This document shows positions 15,845-22,940 of a stretch of DNA of 34,231 bases, piece by piece. This stretch comes from Ruminococcus sp. Phil15 (GTDB lineage Bacteria; Bacillota; Clostridia; Oscillospirales; Ruminococcaceae), in assembly GCA_001940995.1 (NCBI GenBank), contig MSHC01000036.1, positions 1 to 34,231 on the forward strand. The letters run 5' to 3'. Every line of letters begins with the position of its first letter. Within the stretch, counting starts at the first letter, position 1. Under the pieces are notes generated by a model that saw only the letters and a program-made list of their open reading frames with translations, was not told the origin of the DNA and made no database searches. The position numbers and the translations under genes were made by a program.

Positions 15845-17278
15845 CTAAAGTTGTGAAAGCGCCTGCGCTACTATCTCTCTTTCGTCAAAATGGATTTTAA
15901 CATTGCCGGCTAAAATCTGATAGTCCTCGTGACCCTTTCCGCACAGCACGATAACGTCGTCCTTCTGTGCATTTTTGACAGACCAGAAGATCGCTTCCTT
16001 TCTGTCGGCAATCGTTACATACGGGGTAGCGCTTCCCTCTATGCCCTTCAGCACGTCTGAAATGATTGCGTCGGGGTCTTCATTTCTCGGATTATCCGAG
16101 GTCACTATTACAAAATCCGCATATTCGGCGGCCGCCTTTGCCATAAGAGGACGCTTTTTTGCATCTCTGTTTCCGCCGCAGCCGAACAGACAGACTACTC
16201 TGCCCTTTGCTGAGGATCTGATTGCGGAAAGTATGTTTTCGATTGCGTCGGGCGTGTGGGCATAGTCGCATATTACAGTGAAATCCCTGCCTGTTTCGAT
16301 TACCTCTGCCCTGCCCCTTACGCCGCCAAAGCCTGCTAATAGCTCTGCCGTTTTCCTGCCGTCAAAGCCAAGCGACTCCATTGCCGAGATAACGCCGAGG
16401 GAGTTTGAAACGTTAAAATCTCCCGGCATAGCAAAGCTTACGTCGAAGCTGTCCTTTCCGTCATTGCACAGATAGCTGACGCCGTTTGACGAAATCGTTA
16501 TGCCGCTTGCCTTGATATCTGCGTCTGACCTTTCGCCAAAGGAAATCTTATCGCAGGTAATTTCGTCAAAATATCTCTTTCCGTAGTCAGTATCGGTATT
16601 GATAACAGCCTTTTTACAGAGCGAGAAAAGTATCTTTTTTGCCTGATAGTAGTTTTCCATAGTGCCGTGTACGTCAAGGTGATCCTGAGTGAGGTTTGTA
16701 AAGACTGCCGTTTCAAATGTGCAGCCCTCGACTCTGCCCTGCTCCAAGCCCTGCGAGGATACCTCCATAACGCAGTAGTCGCAGCCCTTGTCTGCCATAT
16801 TTCTGAAAAGCTCAAAGAGGTCGTAAGCCTCCGGCGTCGTTCTTTCGGTATGGATAATTTCGTCGCCGATTTCATTCTGGCAGGTACCGATAAGTCCTAC
16901 TTTGTATCCTAATTTTGTAAGGAGATATTTAAGAACCGTCGTAGTTGTCGTCTTTCCGTTTGTACCCGTTGCGCCGACTAGCTTCAGTTCTCTTTCGGGA
17001 TGCTCAAACCATGCAGAGCAAAGCCTTGTAAAAAATCTTCTGCTGTCAGGAACGATAATCTGCCTGTCGAGTCCTAAATCCCTTTCGGTAACCACTACCG
17101 CCGCGCCGTTTTCGAGCATTTTTTCTGCACTGTCGTGTCCGTCAAAGGTATTGCCCTTAATGCAGACAAACATTCCGCCCTCTTTAAGCTGTTTTCTTGT
17201 GTCTGATGAGATATCGGTGATCTCAACATCGGGAAGATTTGTTTCCGCTATATTTTCTATAAGCTTATAAAGCCTCAT
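15845..17278 (-). CDS. murE: UDP-MurNAc-L-Ala-D-Glu:meso-DAP ligase MurE
   Basis: 477 residues. It adds the third stem-peptide residue. ATP loop GATGTNGKTT at 102-111; TTPEAYDLFELF and MEVSSQGLEQGRVEG in the central domain; DYAHTPDAIENIL and GCGGNRDAKKRP in the C-terminal domain. The DNPR motif (395-398, SDNPRNEDP) is the signature of meso-diaminopimelate-adding enzymes as opposed to lysine-adding ones, so this cell wall is predicted to be A1-gamma type. It starts 24 bp after the PBP gene. Confidence 0.97.
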   Translation of the reverse strand: MRLYKLIENIAETNLPDVEITDISSDTRKQLKEGGMFVCIKGNTFDGHDSAEKMLENGAAVVVTERDLGLDRQIIVPDSRRFFTRLCSAWFEHPERELKLVGATGTNGKTTTTTVLKYLLTKLGYKVGLIGTCQNEIGDEIIHTERTTPEAYDLFELFRNMADKGCDYCVMEVSSQGLEQGRVEGCTFETAVFTNLTQDHLDVHGTMENYYQAKKILFSLCKKAVINTDTDYGKRYFDEITCDKISFGERSDADIKASGITISSNGVSYLCNDGKDSFDVSFAMPGDFNVSNSLGVISAMESLGFDGRKTAELLAGFGGVRGRAEVIETGRDFTVICDYAHTPDAIENILSAIRSSAKGRVVCLFGCGGNRDAKKRPLMAKAAAEYADFVIVTSDNPRNEDPDAIISDVLKGIEGSATPYVTIADRKEAIFWSVKNAQKDDVIVLCGKGHEDYQILAGNVKIHFDEREIVAQALSQL

Positions 17279-17302
17279 AAATACACCTCTTAATCTTGAT
17301 AT

Positions 17303-19537
17303 TTACTGCGAAGAAACCGAGCTTGGATAGAACGTTACCGAAACTACCGTGCCCTTTAGCACTACCGTTCCTGCGGCTACGCTCTGGTCATAGCCTGCCA
17401 AAGCGCCTTTCGTGTAAGCGGCAGAGCCTGACGGCAACAGGTTCAGTCCTGCTTCTTCAAGCTTTGTCTGGGCCTGTTCAAGCGTAAGACCGGCTATGCT
17501 GGGGACGCTTGTTGTTTCCTGCACTGCATTATTTTCCGTGTAGAGGATAACCGTGCTTCCTCTCTTTGTCTGACCGCTTGACGGAACCTGCGCAACGACG
17601 CTGTCGCCGTCGCCTATCACCGTGACTTTAAGTCCGAGAGCTTCAAGTGTCGCCTTGGCGTCGTCCACGTCTGCGAACTCTGTGTTCTTGATATTTACTG
17701 CGATTTCCTCAAGCTGTTCTGCCGTATATTCCGGATAAATTCCGAGGTACGGCAAAATTGCTTCAAGAACTTCTGTTGCATAAGGTGCGGCAACCTGGCT
17801 TCCGTAGAACTGACCGTTCTGCGGGTCGTCAACTGCTATGAGCAGAATTACCTGCGGGTCGTTGGCAGGGGCAAATGCACAGTAAGAACCTACATAGGTA
17901 TGTCCCGACGGGTCCTCATCAATCTTCTGAGATGTGCCGGACTTTCCGCCTATACGATAGCCGCTTATGTAAGCGTTTCCGCCTTTGGCGTTTTCTACTA
18001 CATATTCCAGAATTTCTCTCATCTGTGCAGATGTATCCTCCGAGATAACCTGTCTTTTGATAACAGGCTCGATATCCTTGACAACATTTCCGTTCGAGTC
18101 GATTATCTTGTCTACGATCTGCGGCGTTACGAGGTAGCCGCCGTTTACTACTGCGGAATATGCGGTGATCATTTCGATTGCGGTTACCTTATTTGTCTGA
18201 CCGAAGGAGCTTGAAGCAAGCTCTACGGGTCCCATTCTGTTTTCGCTTACATACAAGCTTGAAACCTCGCTCGGAAGGTCGATGCCTGTTGCTTCGGTAA
18301 AGCCGTATGCCGAGTAATACTTGCAGAAAAGCGCAGGCTGAAGCGTTTCACCTATTCTGATAAACGCAGGGTTGCAGGAGTTCATCATTGCGTCGTAGAG
18401 GGTCTGTGCGCCGTGATCATAGGTTGACCAGCAATGGAAAGGCGTATCTGCAACTCTATACTCAATTCCGCAGCCGAAATGCTGACTTGCGGTAATTGTC
18501 TGTTCCTCGAGTGCAGAGGAGGCTGTGATTACCTTGAAAACCGAACCTGGGAAGTAAATTTCCGAAATAGCCTTGTTCTTCCACTGGGTTGCCCATGCCT
18601 TACTCTTAGCCTGCGTTTTTTCATCGCCGTCCGGCATAGCGTTAATCTGTGTGGCTGTGATAGGATTTGTGATTTCGGCAGGATTATTGAGGTCATAGCC
18701 GTAGGTTGACGCCATAGCATACACGGCTCCCGTATTCGGATTCATTACGATGCCCGTTGCTCGGCAGAGTGGGGCATGTTTTTCTACGCAATCGAGCAGC
18801 GCGTTTTCAAGCGCCGACTGGATTGTGATATCAAGGTTTAAAACAAGCGAATCGCCAGGCTGAGCCTCGTAATACTGCTTGTAGTCATAAGGGATCTCGT
18901 TGCCCTTATTGTCGGTTGCTATCAGCGTTTTTCCGTCTGTTCCCGATAGGTAGTCGTCATAGTACGCCTCTAAGCCGTATATTCCATAGCCGTCGTAATG
19001 GAGATGTCCGATTACCGATGCGGCAAGGGAATTTTCCGGGTAAAACCTCTTGGAGGACTCCGTTGCAATAAGAGCGCTCAGCTTATTTTCTCTTGCGTAT
19101 TCTCTTATGACATCGGCTTTCGCCTTTTCAACATTCTTTTTAAGCTCCTGGTAACGGTTGTCCTTAAGACATTTACCCTCAATTTCTCCTGCGTCCATTT
19201 CGAGCGTATCCGCAAGCGTTGATACTACGTCGGAAAGCTCCAGCTCACATTCTTCTTCATTTAAATTTCTTGTAAGCAGAACGGGGTCAACTGCGATAGT
19301 ATATACAGTTGCGCTCTGTGCCAAGATCTGCATATTCGAGTCATAAATCGTACCTCTCGAGGCGGTTATCGTCGTGCTTTTAAGCTGCTGAGAGCTTGCA
19401 AGCTCCTGCCACTTTGAAGCGTCAATGATCGACAGCCTTATCATCGTGTACAGCAGGTACACAACGACCACGAGCAATATTGCATACACGACTCCGCTGA
19501 GTCGCCTTTTCATTGATGAGGTTGGTTTATCAGACAT
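17303..19537 (-). CDS. Class B penicillin-binding protein with two PASTA domains (PBP2B/SpoVD type)
   Basis: 744 residues. It is a transpeptidase that cross-links septal (or spore cortex) peptidoglycan outside the membrane. One N-terminal helix (about 13-34), PBP dimer domain (about 55-210), transpeptidase with SVFK (active-site Ser332), SCN (387-389) and KSGT (532-535), then two C-terminal PASTA repeats (about 615-668 and 676-737). As I recall, SpoVD usually has one PASTA and PBP2X two. SD GGGAG lies 5 nt upstream. Two hairpins precede it in the 129-bp gap after the ftsL-like gene. The probable partner is the SEDS protein at 13223-14431. Confidence 0.94.
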   Translation of the reverse strand: MSDKPTSSMKRRLSGVVYAILLVVVVYLLYTMIRLSIIDASKWQELASSQQLKSTTITASRGTIYDSNMQILAQSATVYTIAVDPVLLTRNLNEEECELELSDVVSTLADTLEMDAGEIEGKCLKDNRYQELKKNVEKAKADVIREYARENKLSALIATESSKRFYPENSLAASVIGHLHYDGYGIYGLEAYYDDYLSGTDGKTLIATDNKGNEIPYDYKQYYEAQPGDSLVLNLDITIQSALENALLDCVEKHAPLCRATGIVMNPNTGAVYAMASTYGYDLNNPAEITNPITATQINAMPDGDEKTQAKSKAWATQWKNKAISEIYFPGSVFKVITASSALEEQTITASQHFGCGIEYRVADTPFHCWSTYDHGAQTLYDAMMNSCNPAFIRIGETLQPALFCKYYSAYGFTEATGIDLPSEVSSLYVSENRMGPVELASSSFGQTNKVTAIEMITAYSAVVNGGYLVTPQIVDKIIDSNGNVVKDIEPVIKRQVISEDTSAQMREILEYVVENAKGGNAYISGYRIGGKSGTSQKIDEDPSGHTYVGSYCAFAPANDPQVILLIAVDDPQNGQFYGSQVAAPYATEVLEAILPYLGIYPEYTAEQLEEIAVNIKNTEFADVDDAKATLEALGLKVTVIGDGDSVVAQVPSSGQTKRGSTVILYTENNAVQETTSVPSIAGLTLEQAQTKLEEAGLNLLPSGSAAYTKGALAGYDQSVAAGTVVLKGTVVSVTFYPSSVSSQ

Positions 19538-19552
19538 CTTTTCTCCCTTCTG

Positions 19553-19652
19553 TCACCAAAAAACGTGACATTTCAGCCTGTATTTTCCTTTTATGAGAAC
19601 AAGAAAGCTAAGTTTAATCTTCACAGGTGATTTTAGATTAAGCTTAACTTTC
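19553..19652 (-). promoter_or_regulatory. Paired hairpins between ftsL-like gene and PBP gene
   Basis: A long imperfect inverted repeat pairs 19603-19620 with 19635-19652 (18 bp with one G-U and one mismatch, 14-nt loop). A second stem GTCAC/GTGAC (19553-19570) encloses GTTTTTTG just upstream of the PBP gene SD. Neither is followed by a T-run on the minus strand, so they look like RNA stability or translation-control elements rather than terminators. Confidence 0.45.
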
Positions 19653-19666
19653 TGTAATTATCTTAT

Positions 19667-20146
19667 TCATTCAATGCCGAGATATTCCTTCAAACCCTCT
19701 GCCCAGTTCTTGATGGAGGCAAATAAGCCCTCCTCTTCATTTTCAATAACCTCTGTTACAGTAGGGACAGGTATTTCGACAAATTCTACTTGTGCCTTAT
19801 CCAGTTTTGTAAGACCGAGCGTATTCTCCGCATAATCCTCTACGGCGGTTATGCCCGTCTGAGAAGCTAAAAGCGCTTCTAAATTTGTGCACTCTCTCCG
19901 AAGCTGTGAAAGCTCTGTTTTAAGCTCTGACTGTTCTCTTGTAAGCTTACTTTCCTCAATCTGGTTAAAGACCATCGAGAAGAGGATTATAGATGTCACG
20001 GCTACAAGCGTAAGGAGTGCGAACATTGTACTGCCGGAGGCTTTTCTTTTTGTATTCTGCTGATATTTAATCTTAGGCTCTCTCGCAGTCTCAAGCTCTT
20101 CACGCTCGTCGTACTCGTAAGCCAGATTATTGTTAAGCCTTGCCAC
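19667..20146 (-). CDS. FtsL/DivIC-like septum protein
   Basis: 159 residues. A basic cytosolic N-terminus (about 1-38), one membrane helix (40-62, TMFALLTLVAVTSIILFSMV), then a coiled coil (65-95, EESKLTREQSELKTELSQLR) and an acidic tail. This is the FtsL/DivIC layout; those proteins bind FtsQ and activate the FtsW-PBP pair. Assignment rests on layout and on position between rsmH and the PBP gene, since FtsL sequences diverge quickly. The start codon is GTG at 20146 with GAGGTG 7 nt upstream; an ATG inside that space is out of frame. Confidence 0.8.
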   Translation of the reverse strand: MARLNNNLAYEYDEREELETAREPKIKYQQNTKRKASGSTMFALLTLVAVTSIILFSMVFNQIEESKLTREQSELKTELSQLRRECTNLEALLASQTGITAVEDYAENTLGLTKLDKAQVEFVEIPVPTVTEVIENEEEGLFASIKNWAEGLKEYLGIE

Positions 20147-20245
20147 CGGCCATCACCTCTTTTGTATGTTGCTTTTGTTCTACGTTTTAATAATTTTCTT
20201 TGTTCTTTTATTTTTTACTTTTGTTTTACACATTTTTTCTTTTAC

Positions 20246-21166
20246 TCAGATTTTCTCTATAATTCTGAGCTTTGCGCTTCGGCTCCTGTTATTTATCTGA
20301 AGCTCCTGCTCTGTTGCCGTAATCGGCCTTTTGTTGATTAGCCTTCCTCTTGGTTTCTTACCGCACACGCACACGGGAAAATCCGGCGGACACTCACAGC
20401 CCTTGCAGTATGTAGCGAAGCGCTGTTTAACTAATCTGTCTTCTAATGAGTGGAAAGTTATGATGCATAGTCTGCCATTAGAATTCAAGGCGTCAAACGC
20501 CTTATCGAGAGCTATCGACAAATGCTCAAGCTCGTCGTTCACGGCAATTCTTATTGCCTGAAATGTTTTTTTGCAAGGATTTTTTTCTCTTCTTGCTTTT
20601 GCGGGGACTGCGCTTTTTATTATCTCTGCAAGTTCACCCGTGGTGTATATTGTCTTTTGTTCTCTACACTTGACGATTTGCGACGCTATGCTTCTTGCGA
20701 ATTTCTCCTCGCCATACTCAAAGATTATTCGTGCGAGTTCTTTTTCCGGCCACTCATTCACGATATCCTTGGCTGAAATTCCTTCCTGACCCATTCTCAT
20801 ATCAAGAACTGCGTCCGCATGATATGAAAAGCCTCTTTCGGAATTGTCAAGCTGATGTGAGGATACTCCAAGGTCAAGAAGTATTCCGTCCACTCCGTCT
20901 ACTCCCAGGCTCTCTAAAACGGTATCGAGCTGCGAGTAATTCTCCTTTATAACGGTTGCCGGCAGTCCGCATAGCCGCTCCGTTGCGACCTCGACTGCTG
21001 TTGGGTCACGGTCTATTGCGATAAGTCTGCCTGTTGTGAGCCTTTTCGCAATTTCCCTTGAGTGTCCTGCTCCGCCTACGGTACCGTCCACATAAATGCC
21101 TTCCGGATTAATGTTCAGTCCCTCTATACATTCGGGGAGCATTACCGAGATGTGGTGAAAATCCAA
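20246..21166 (-). CDS. rsmH: 16S rRNA (cytosine-1402-N4)-methyltransferase RsmH
   Basis: 306 residues, standard length. RsmH (MraW) methylates N4 of C1402 in the decoding site of 16S rRNA. FHHISVMLPECIEGLN begins the fold; the SAM loop VDGTVGGAGHSREIAKRL is at about 28-45; GILLDLGVSSHQLDNSERGFSY, FQAIRIAVNDEL and FHSLEDRLVKQRF are family motifs. The start is a TTG directly after the mraZ TAG stop, so it is probably translated by reinitiation. A 99-bp T-rich gap separates it from the ftsL-like gene. Confidence 0.96.
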   Translation of the reverse strand: MDFHHISVMLPECIEGLNINPEGIYVDGTVGGAGHSREIAKRLTTGRLIAIDRDPTAVEVATERLCGLPATVIKENYSQLDTVLESLGVDGVDGILLDLGVSSHQLDNSERGFSYHADAVLDMRMGQEGISAKDIVNEWPEKELARIIFEYGEEKFARSIASQIVKCREQKTIYTTGELAEIIKSAVPAKARREKNPCKKTFQAIRIAVNDELEHLSIALDKAFDALNSNGRLCIITFHSLEDRLVKQRFATYCKGCECPPDFPVCVCGKKPRGRLINKRPITATEQELQINNRSRSAKLRIIEKI

Positions 21167-21592
21167 CTAAAAATCAAGTCCTTCCATCTGTTCCATAATG
21201 TCTTGCTCATCGATATTGTTGTTGAATTCATCCCAACGTGCTTTGTCCCATATTTCCGCACGGTTTGCTACGCCCGTTACTATTATATCTTTACTGAGTG
21301 TTGCAAACTCACGGAGGTTCTGAGGTACGAGTATTCTTCCCTGCTTGTCCGCTTCGACCTCGCTTGCCCACGAGAGGAAAAATCTCTGCATTGTAAGGCC
21401 CTTGGACATCGGCACTGCTCTTATCGCCTCAGACATCTTCTGAAAGTCCTCAAGAGAGTACGCAAACAGGCATCCGCTCAGTCCTCTTGTGATGACGAAA
21501 CGCTCGCCGATTATTTCTCTAAGCTTTACAGGAAAACTCATTCTGCCTTTTACGTCCATAGACTGGGAAAATGAACCCATTAAGTTTGACAA
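21167..21592 (-). CDS. mraZ: MraZ transcriptional regulator of the division cluster
   Basis: 141 residues from TTG 21592. MraZ is an AbrB-fold DNA-binding protein, an octamer or dodecamer in studied species, that represses its own operon. Both tandem DxxxGR motifs are present: DVKGRMSFP (about 12-20) and DKQGRILVP (about 79-87). The TTG is chosen because AGGAGG lies exactly 8 nt before it, while the ATG four codons later is 20 nt from that SD and longer readings upstream lack one. Length then matches the usual 140-145. It leads the mraZ-to-ftsQ cluster; a promoter and three GTG repeats lie upstream. Confidence 0.95.
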   Translation of the reverse strand: MSNLMGSFSQSMDVKGRMSFPVKLREIIGERFVITRGLSGCLFAYSLEDFQKMSEAIRAVPMSKGLTMQRFFLSWASEVEADKQGRILVPQNLREFATLSKDIIVTGVANRAEIWDKARWDEFNNNIDEQDIMEQMEGLDF

Positions 21593-21620
21593 GCTCGTCA
21601 CCTCCTTGAAAATTGAGCGT

Positions 21621-21650
21621 TTTAGGCACTCGTTACCACAAATTTGCACC
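21621..21650 (-). promoter_or_regulatory. Candidate MraZ operator: three GTG boxes at 10-bp period
   Basis: On the minus strand the leader reads GGTGCAAATT, TGTGGTAACG, AGTGCCTAAA: three decamers each with GTG at positions 2-4. MraZ operators in other bacteria are short direct repeats containing TGGG (E. coli) or AAAGTG (Mollicutes) at a 10-bp period. The site sits between the predicted start of transcription (about 21662) and the SD. Confidence 0.5.
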
Positions 21651-21668
21651 TTTTACCGCTATGAACTA

Positions 21669-21697
21669 ATTATACACCACGTTTTTTCTAATTGCAA
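21669..21697 (-). promoter_or_regulatory. Promoter of the division/cell wall cluster
   Basis: Minus strand TTGCAA (21692-21697), 17-base spacer, TATAAT (21669-21674). It is the only strong promoter seen upstream of mraZ and probably drives mraZ through ftsQ, though internal promoters cannot be excluded. Confidence 0.85.
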
Positions 21698-21733
21698 GTT
21701 ATTAGCGATTTTTAAGGCACTGGCATTTTCAAC

Positions 21734-21817
21734 GATTTTAGGGGGTGCTTTTTTGTATATCATGCATAACACCCCCGTTTTTTGGGGATTTTAGGCGTAA
21801 AATCCCCCGAGATACGC
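21734..21817. repeat. Nested inverted repeats between recR and mraZ
   Basis: GGGGGTG (21741-21747) pairs with CACCCCC (21770-21776), followed on the plus strand by GTTTTTT. Next, GGGGATTTTA (21784-21793) and TAAAATCCCC (21798-21807) make a perfect 10-bp stem with a 4-nt loop. That loop (CGCC on the minus strand) can pair with an upstream GGCG (21814-21817), a potential pseudoknot. GATTTTAGG occurs twice (21734, 21787). No ORF explains it. It could be a plus-strand terminator, a small structured RNA or a mobile-element remnant. Confidence 0.6.
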
Positions 21818-21860
21818 CGAATTCCTACCGTTTTTGTAATTGTAAACTTTTTGTGAACGG

Positions 21861-21872
21861 GAACATCTGTTC
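21861..21872. promoter_or_regulatory. LexA-box-like palindrome
   Basis: GAAC-ATCT-GTTC matches the GAAC-N4-GTTC core of Gram-positive LexA (DinR) boxes. It stands alone between the recR terminator and the mraZ promoter, and no promoter overlapping it is convincing, so chance occurrence is possible. Confidence 0.3.
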
Positions 21873-21907
21873 TCTGTGCTTTCCTATATTTTCCACTTAA
21901 GGCGCAA

Positions 21908-21938
21908 AAAAGACGCTCAACACAAATTGAACGTCTTT
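21908..21938 (-). terminator. Terminator of the dnaX-ybaB-recR operon
   Basis: On the minus strand AAAGACGTTCAA pairs with TTGAGCGTCTTT (12 bp, one G-U) across a 6-nt loop, followed by a T-run (TTTTTTGCG). It starts 19 bp past the recR stop. Confidence 0.92.
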
Positions 21939-21956
21939 TACTAAACTGTCTTGATA

Positions 21957-22559
21957 TTAAATTTCGTTACGGTTTTCGAGCGCCTTAAAGAGAGTGACCT
22001 CGTCGGCATACTCTAAAACTGCGCCTACCGGCAGACCGAACGCAAGCCTTGTTACCTTAACGCCGAGCGGCTTTAAGATACGGGAGATATACATTGCGGT
22101 AGCCTCTCCCTCGACCGTGGGATTTGTTGCCATAATGACCTCTTTGACATTACCGTCTTTAAGTCTTGCCAGAAGCTCCTTGATTCTTAGGCTGTCCGGC
22201 ATAACGTTATCAATCGGGGAAATGAGACCGTGGAGGACGTGGTATACGCCCTTGTACTCCTTGGTTCTTTCAAATGCTGTAACGTCCTTAGGGCCTTCCA
22301 CAACGCAGATAACCGATGTATCTCTCCTGCTGTCGGAACAGATAGGACAGTTCTCCTTATCGGTAAGGTTGCAGCATATTTTGCACTCATGCACGGTTTC
22401 GTGAGCCGTAACAATTGCGTCCGCAAACGCCTTAGCCTCTGCGTCAGACATCGACATCACAAAATAGGCAAGCCGCTGTGCGGTTTTCATACCGATGCCG
22501 GGAAGCTTTGCGAAATTCTCCGCCAATACGACAAGCGGAAGTGCGTTTGACTCAGCCAT
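21957..22559 (-). CDS. recR: Recombination protein RecR
   Basis: 200 residues, standard. RecR acts with RecO/RecF to load RecA onto gapped DNA. N-terminal helix-hairpin-helix ([18 protein letters not shown]), C4 zinc finger with Cys59, Cys62, Cys71 and Cys74 ([16 protein letters not shown]), Toprim domain ([15 protein letters not shown]... [12 protein letters not shown]), and Walker-like C-terminus ([24 protein letters not shown]). It starts 6 bp after ybaB with little SD of its own, so translation is probably coupled. Last gene of dnaX-ybaB-recR. Confidence 0.97.
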   Translation of the reverse strand: MAESNALPLVVLAENFAKLPGIGMKTAQRLAYFVMSMSDAEAKAFADAIVTAHETVHECKICCNLTDKENCPICSDSRRDTSVICVVEGPKDVTAFERTKEYKGVYHVLHGLISPIDNVMPDSLRIKELLARLKDGNVKEVIMATNPTVEGEATAMYISRILKPLGVKVTRLAFGLPVGAVLEYADEVTLFKALENRNEI

Positions 22560-22565
22560 TATCTA

Positions 22566-22916
22566 TTAATAAAGGCCCGGGATAGAAACGCCGCCAGTTA
22601 CCTTCTGCATTTCAGCGTCGGATTCCTCGTCGAGAACTCTGATAGCCTCATTGAATGCGCTCATAACGAGGTCCTGGAGTGTTTCGATATCTTCTGGGTC
22701 AACTACCTCAGGCTTGATTTTGAGGTCGAGGACATTTCTCTTACCGTTAATCTTGATTTCAACAGCTCCTCCGCCTACGGAAGCGGAAAACTCTCTCTGC
22801 TCCAAATCAGCCTGAAGAGCGGTGATTTCCTCCTGCATCTTCTGAGCCTGTCTGAGCATCTGGTTTACATTGTTTGATGGGCCTTTACCCATACCCTGTG
22901 GAAGTCTTGCTTTCAT
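22566..22916 (-). CDS. ybaB: YbaB/EbfC family nucleoid-associated protein
   Basis: 116 residues. A Met/Gly-rich start (MKARLPQGMGKGPSNNVNQM) leads to the YbaB helix-sheet fold (MLRQAQKMQEEITALQADLE, then FSASVGGGAVEIKINGKRNVLDLKI). The C-terminal helix includes EAIRVLDEESDAEMQKVTGG. These dimeric proteins bind DNA and are nearly always between dnaX and recR, as here. SD AAGGAG lies 9 nt upstream. Confidence 0.95.
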   Translation of the reverse strand: MKARLPQGMGKGPSNNVNQMLRQAQKMQEEITALQADLEQREFSASVGGGAVEIKINGKRNVLDLKIKPEVVDPEDIETLQDLVMSAFNEAIRVLDEESDAEMQKVTGGVSIPGLY

Positions 22917-22940
22917 AGAAATTTCTCCTTAATTTTAAGT

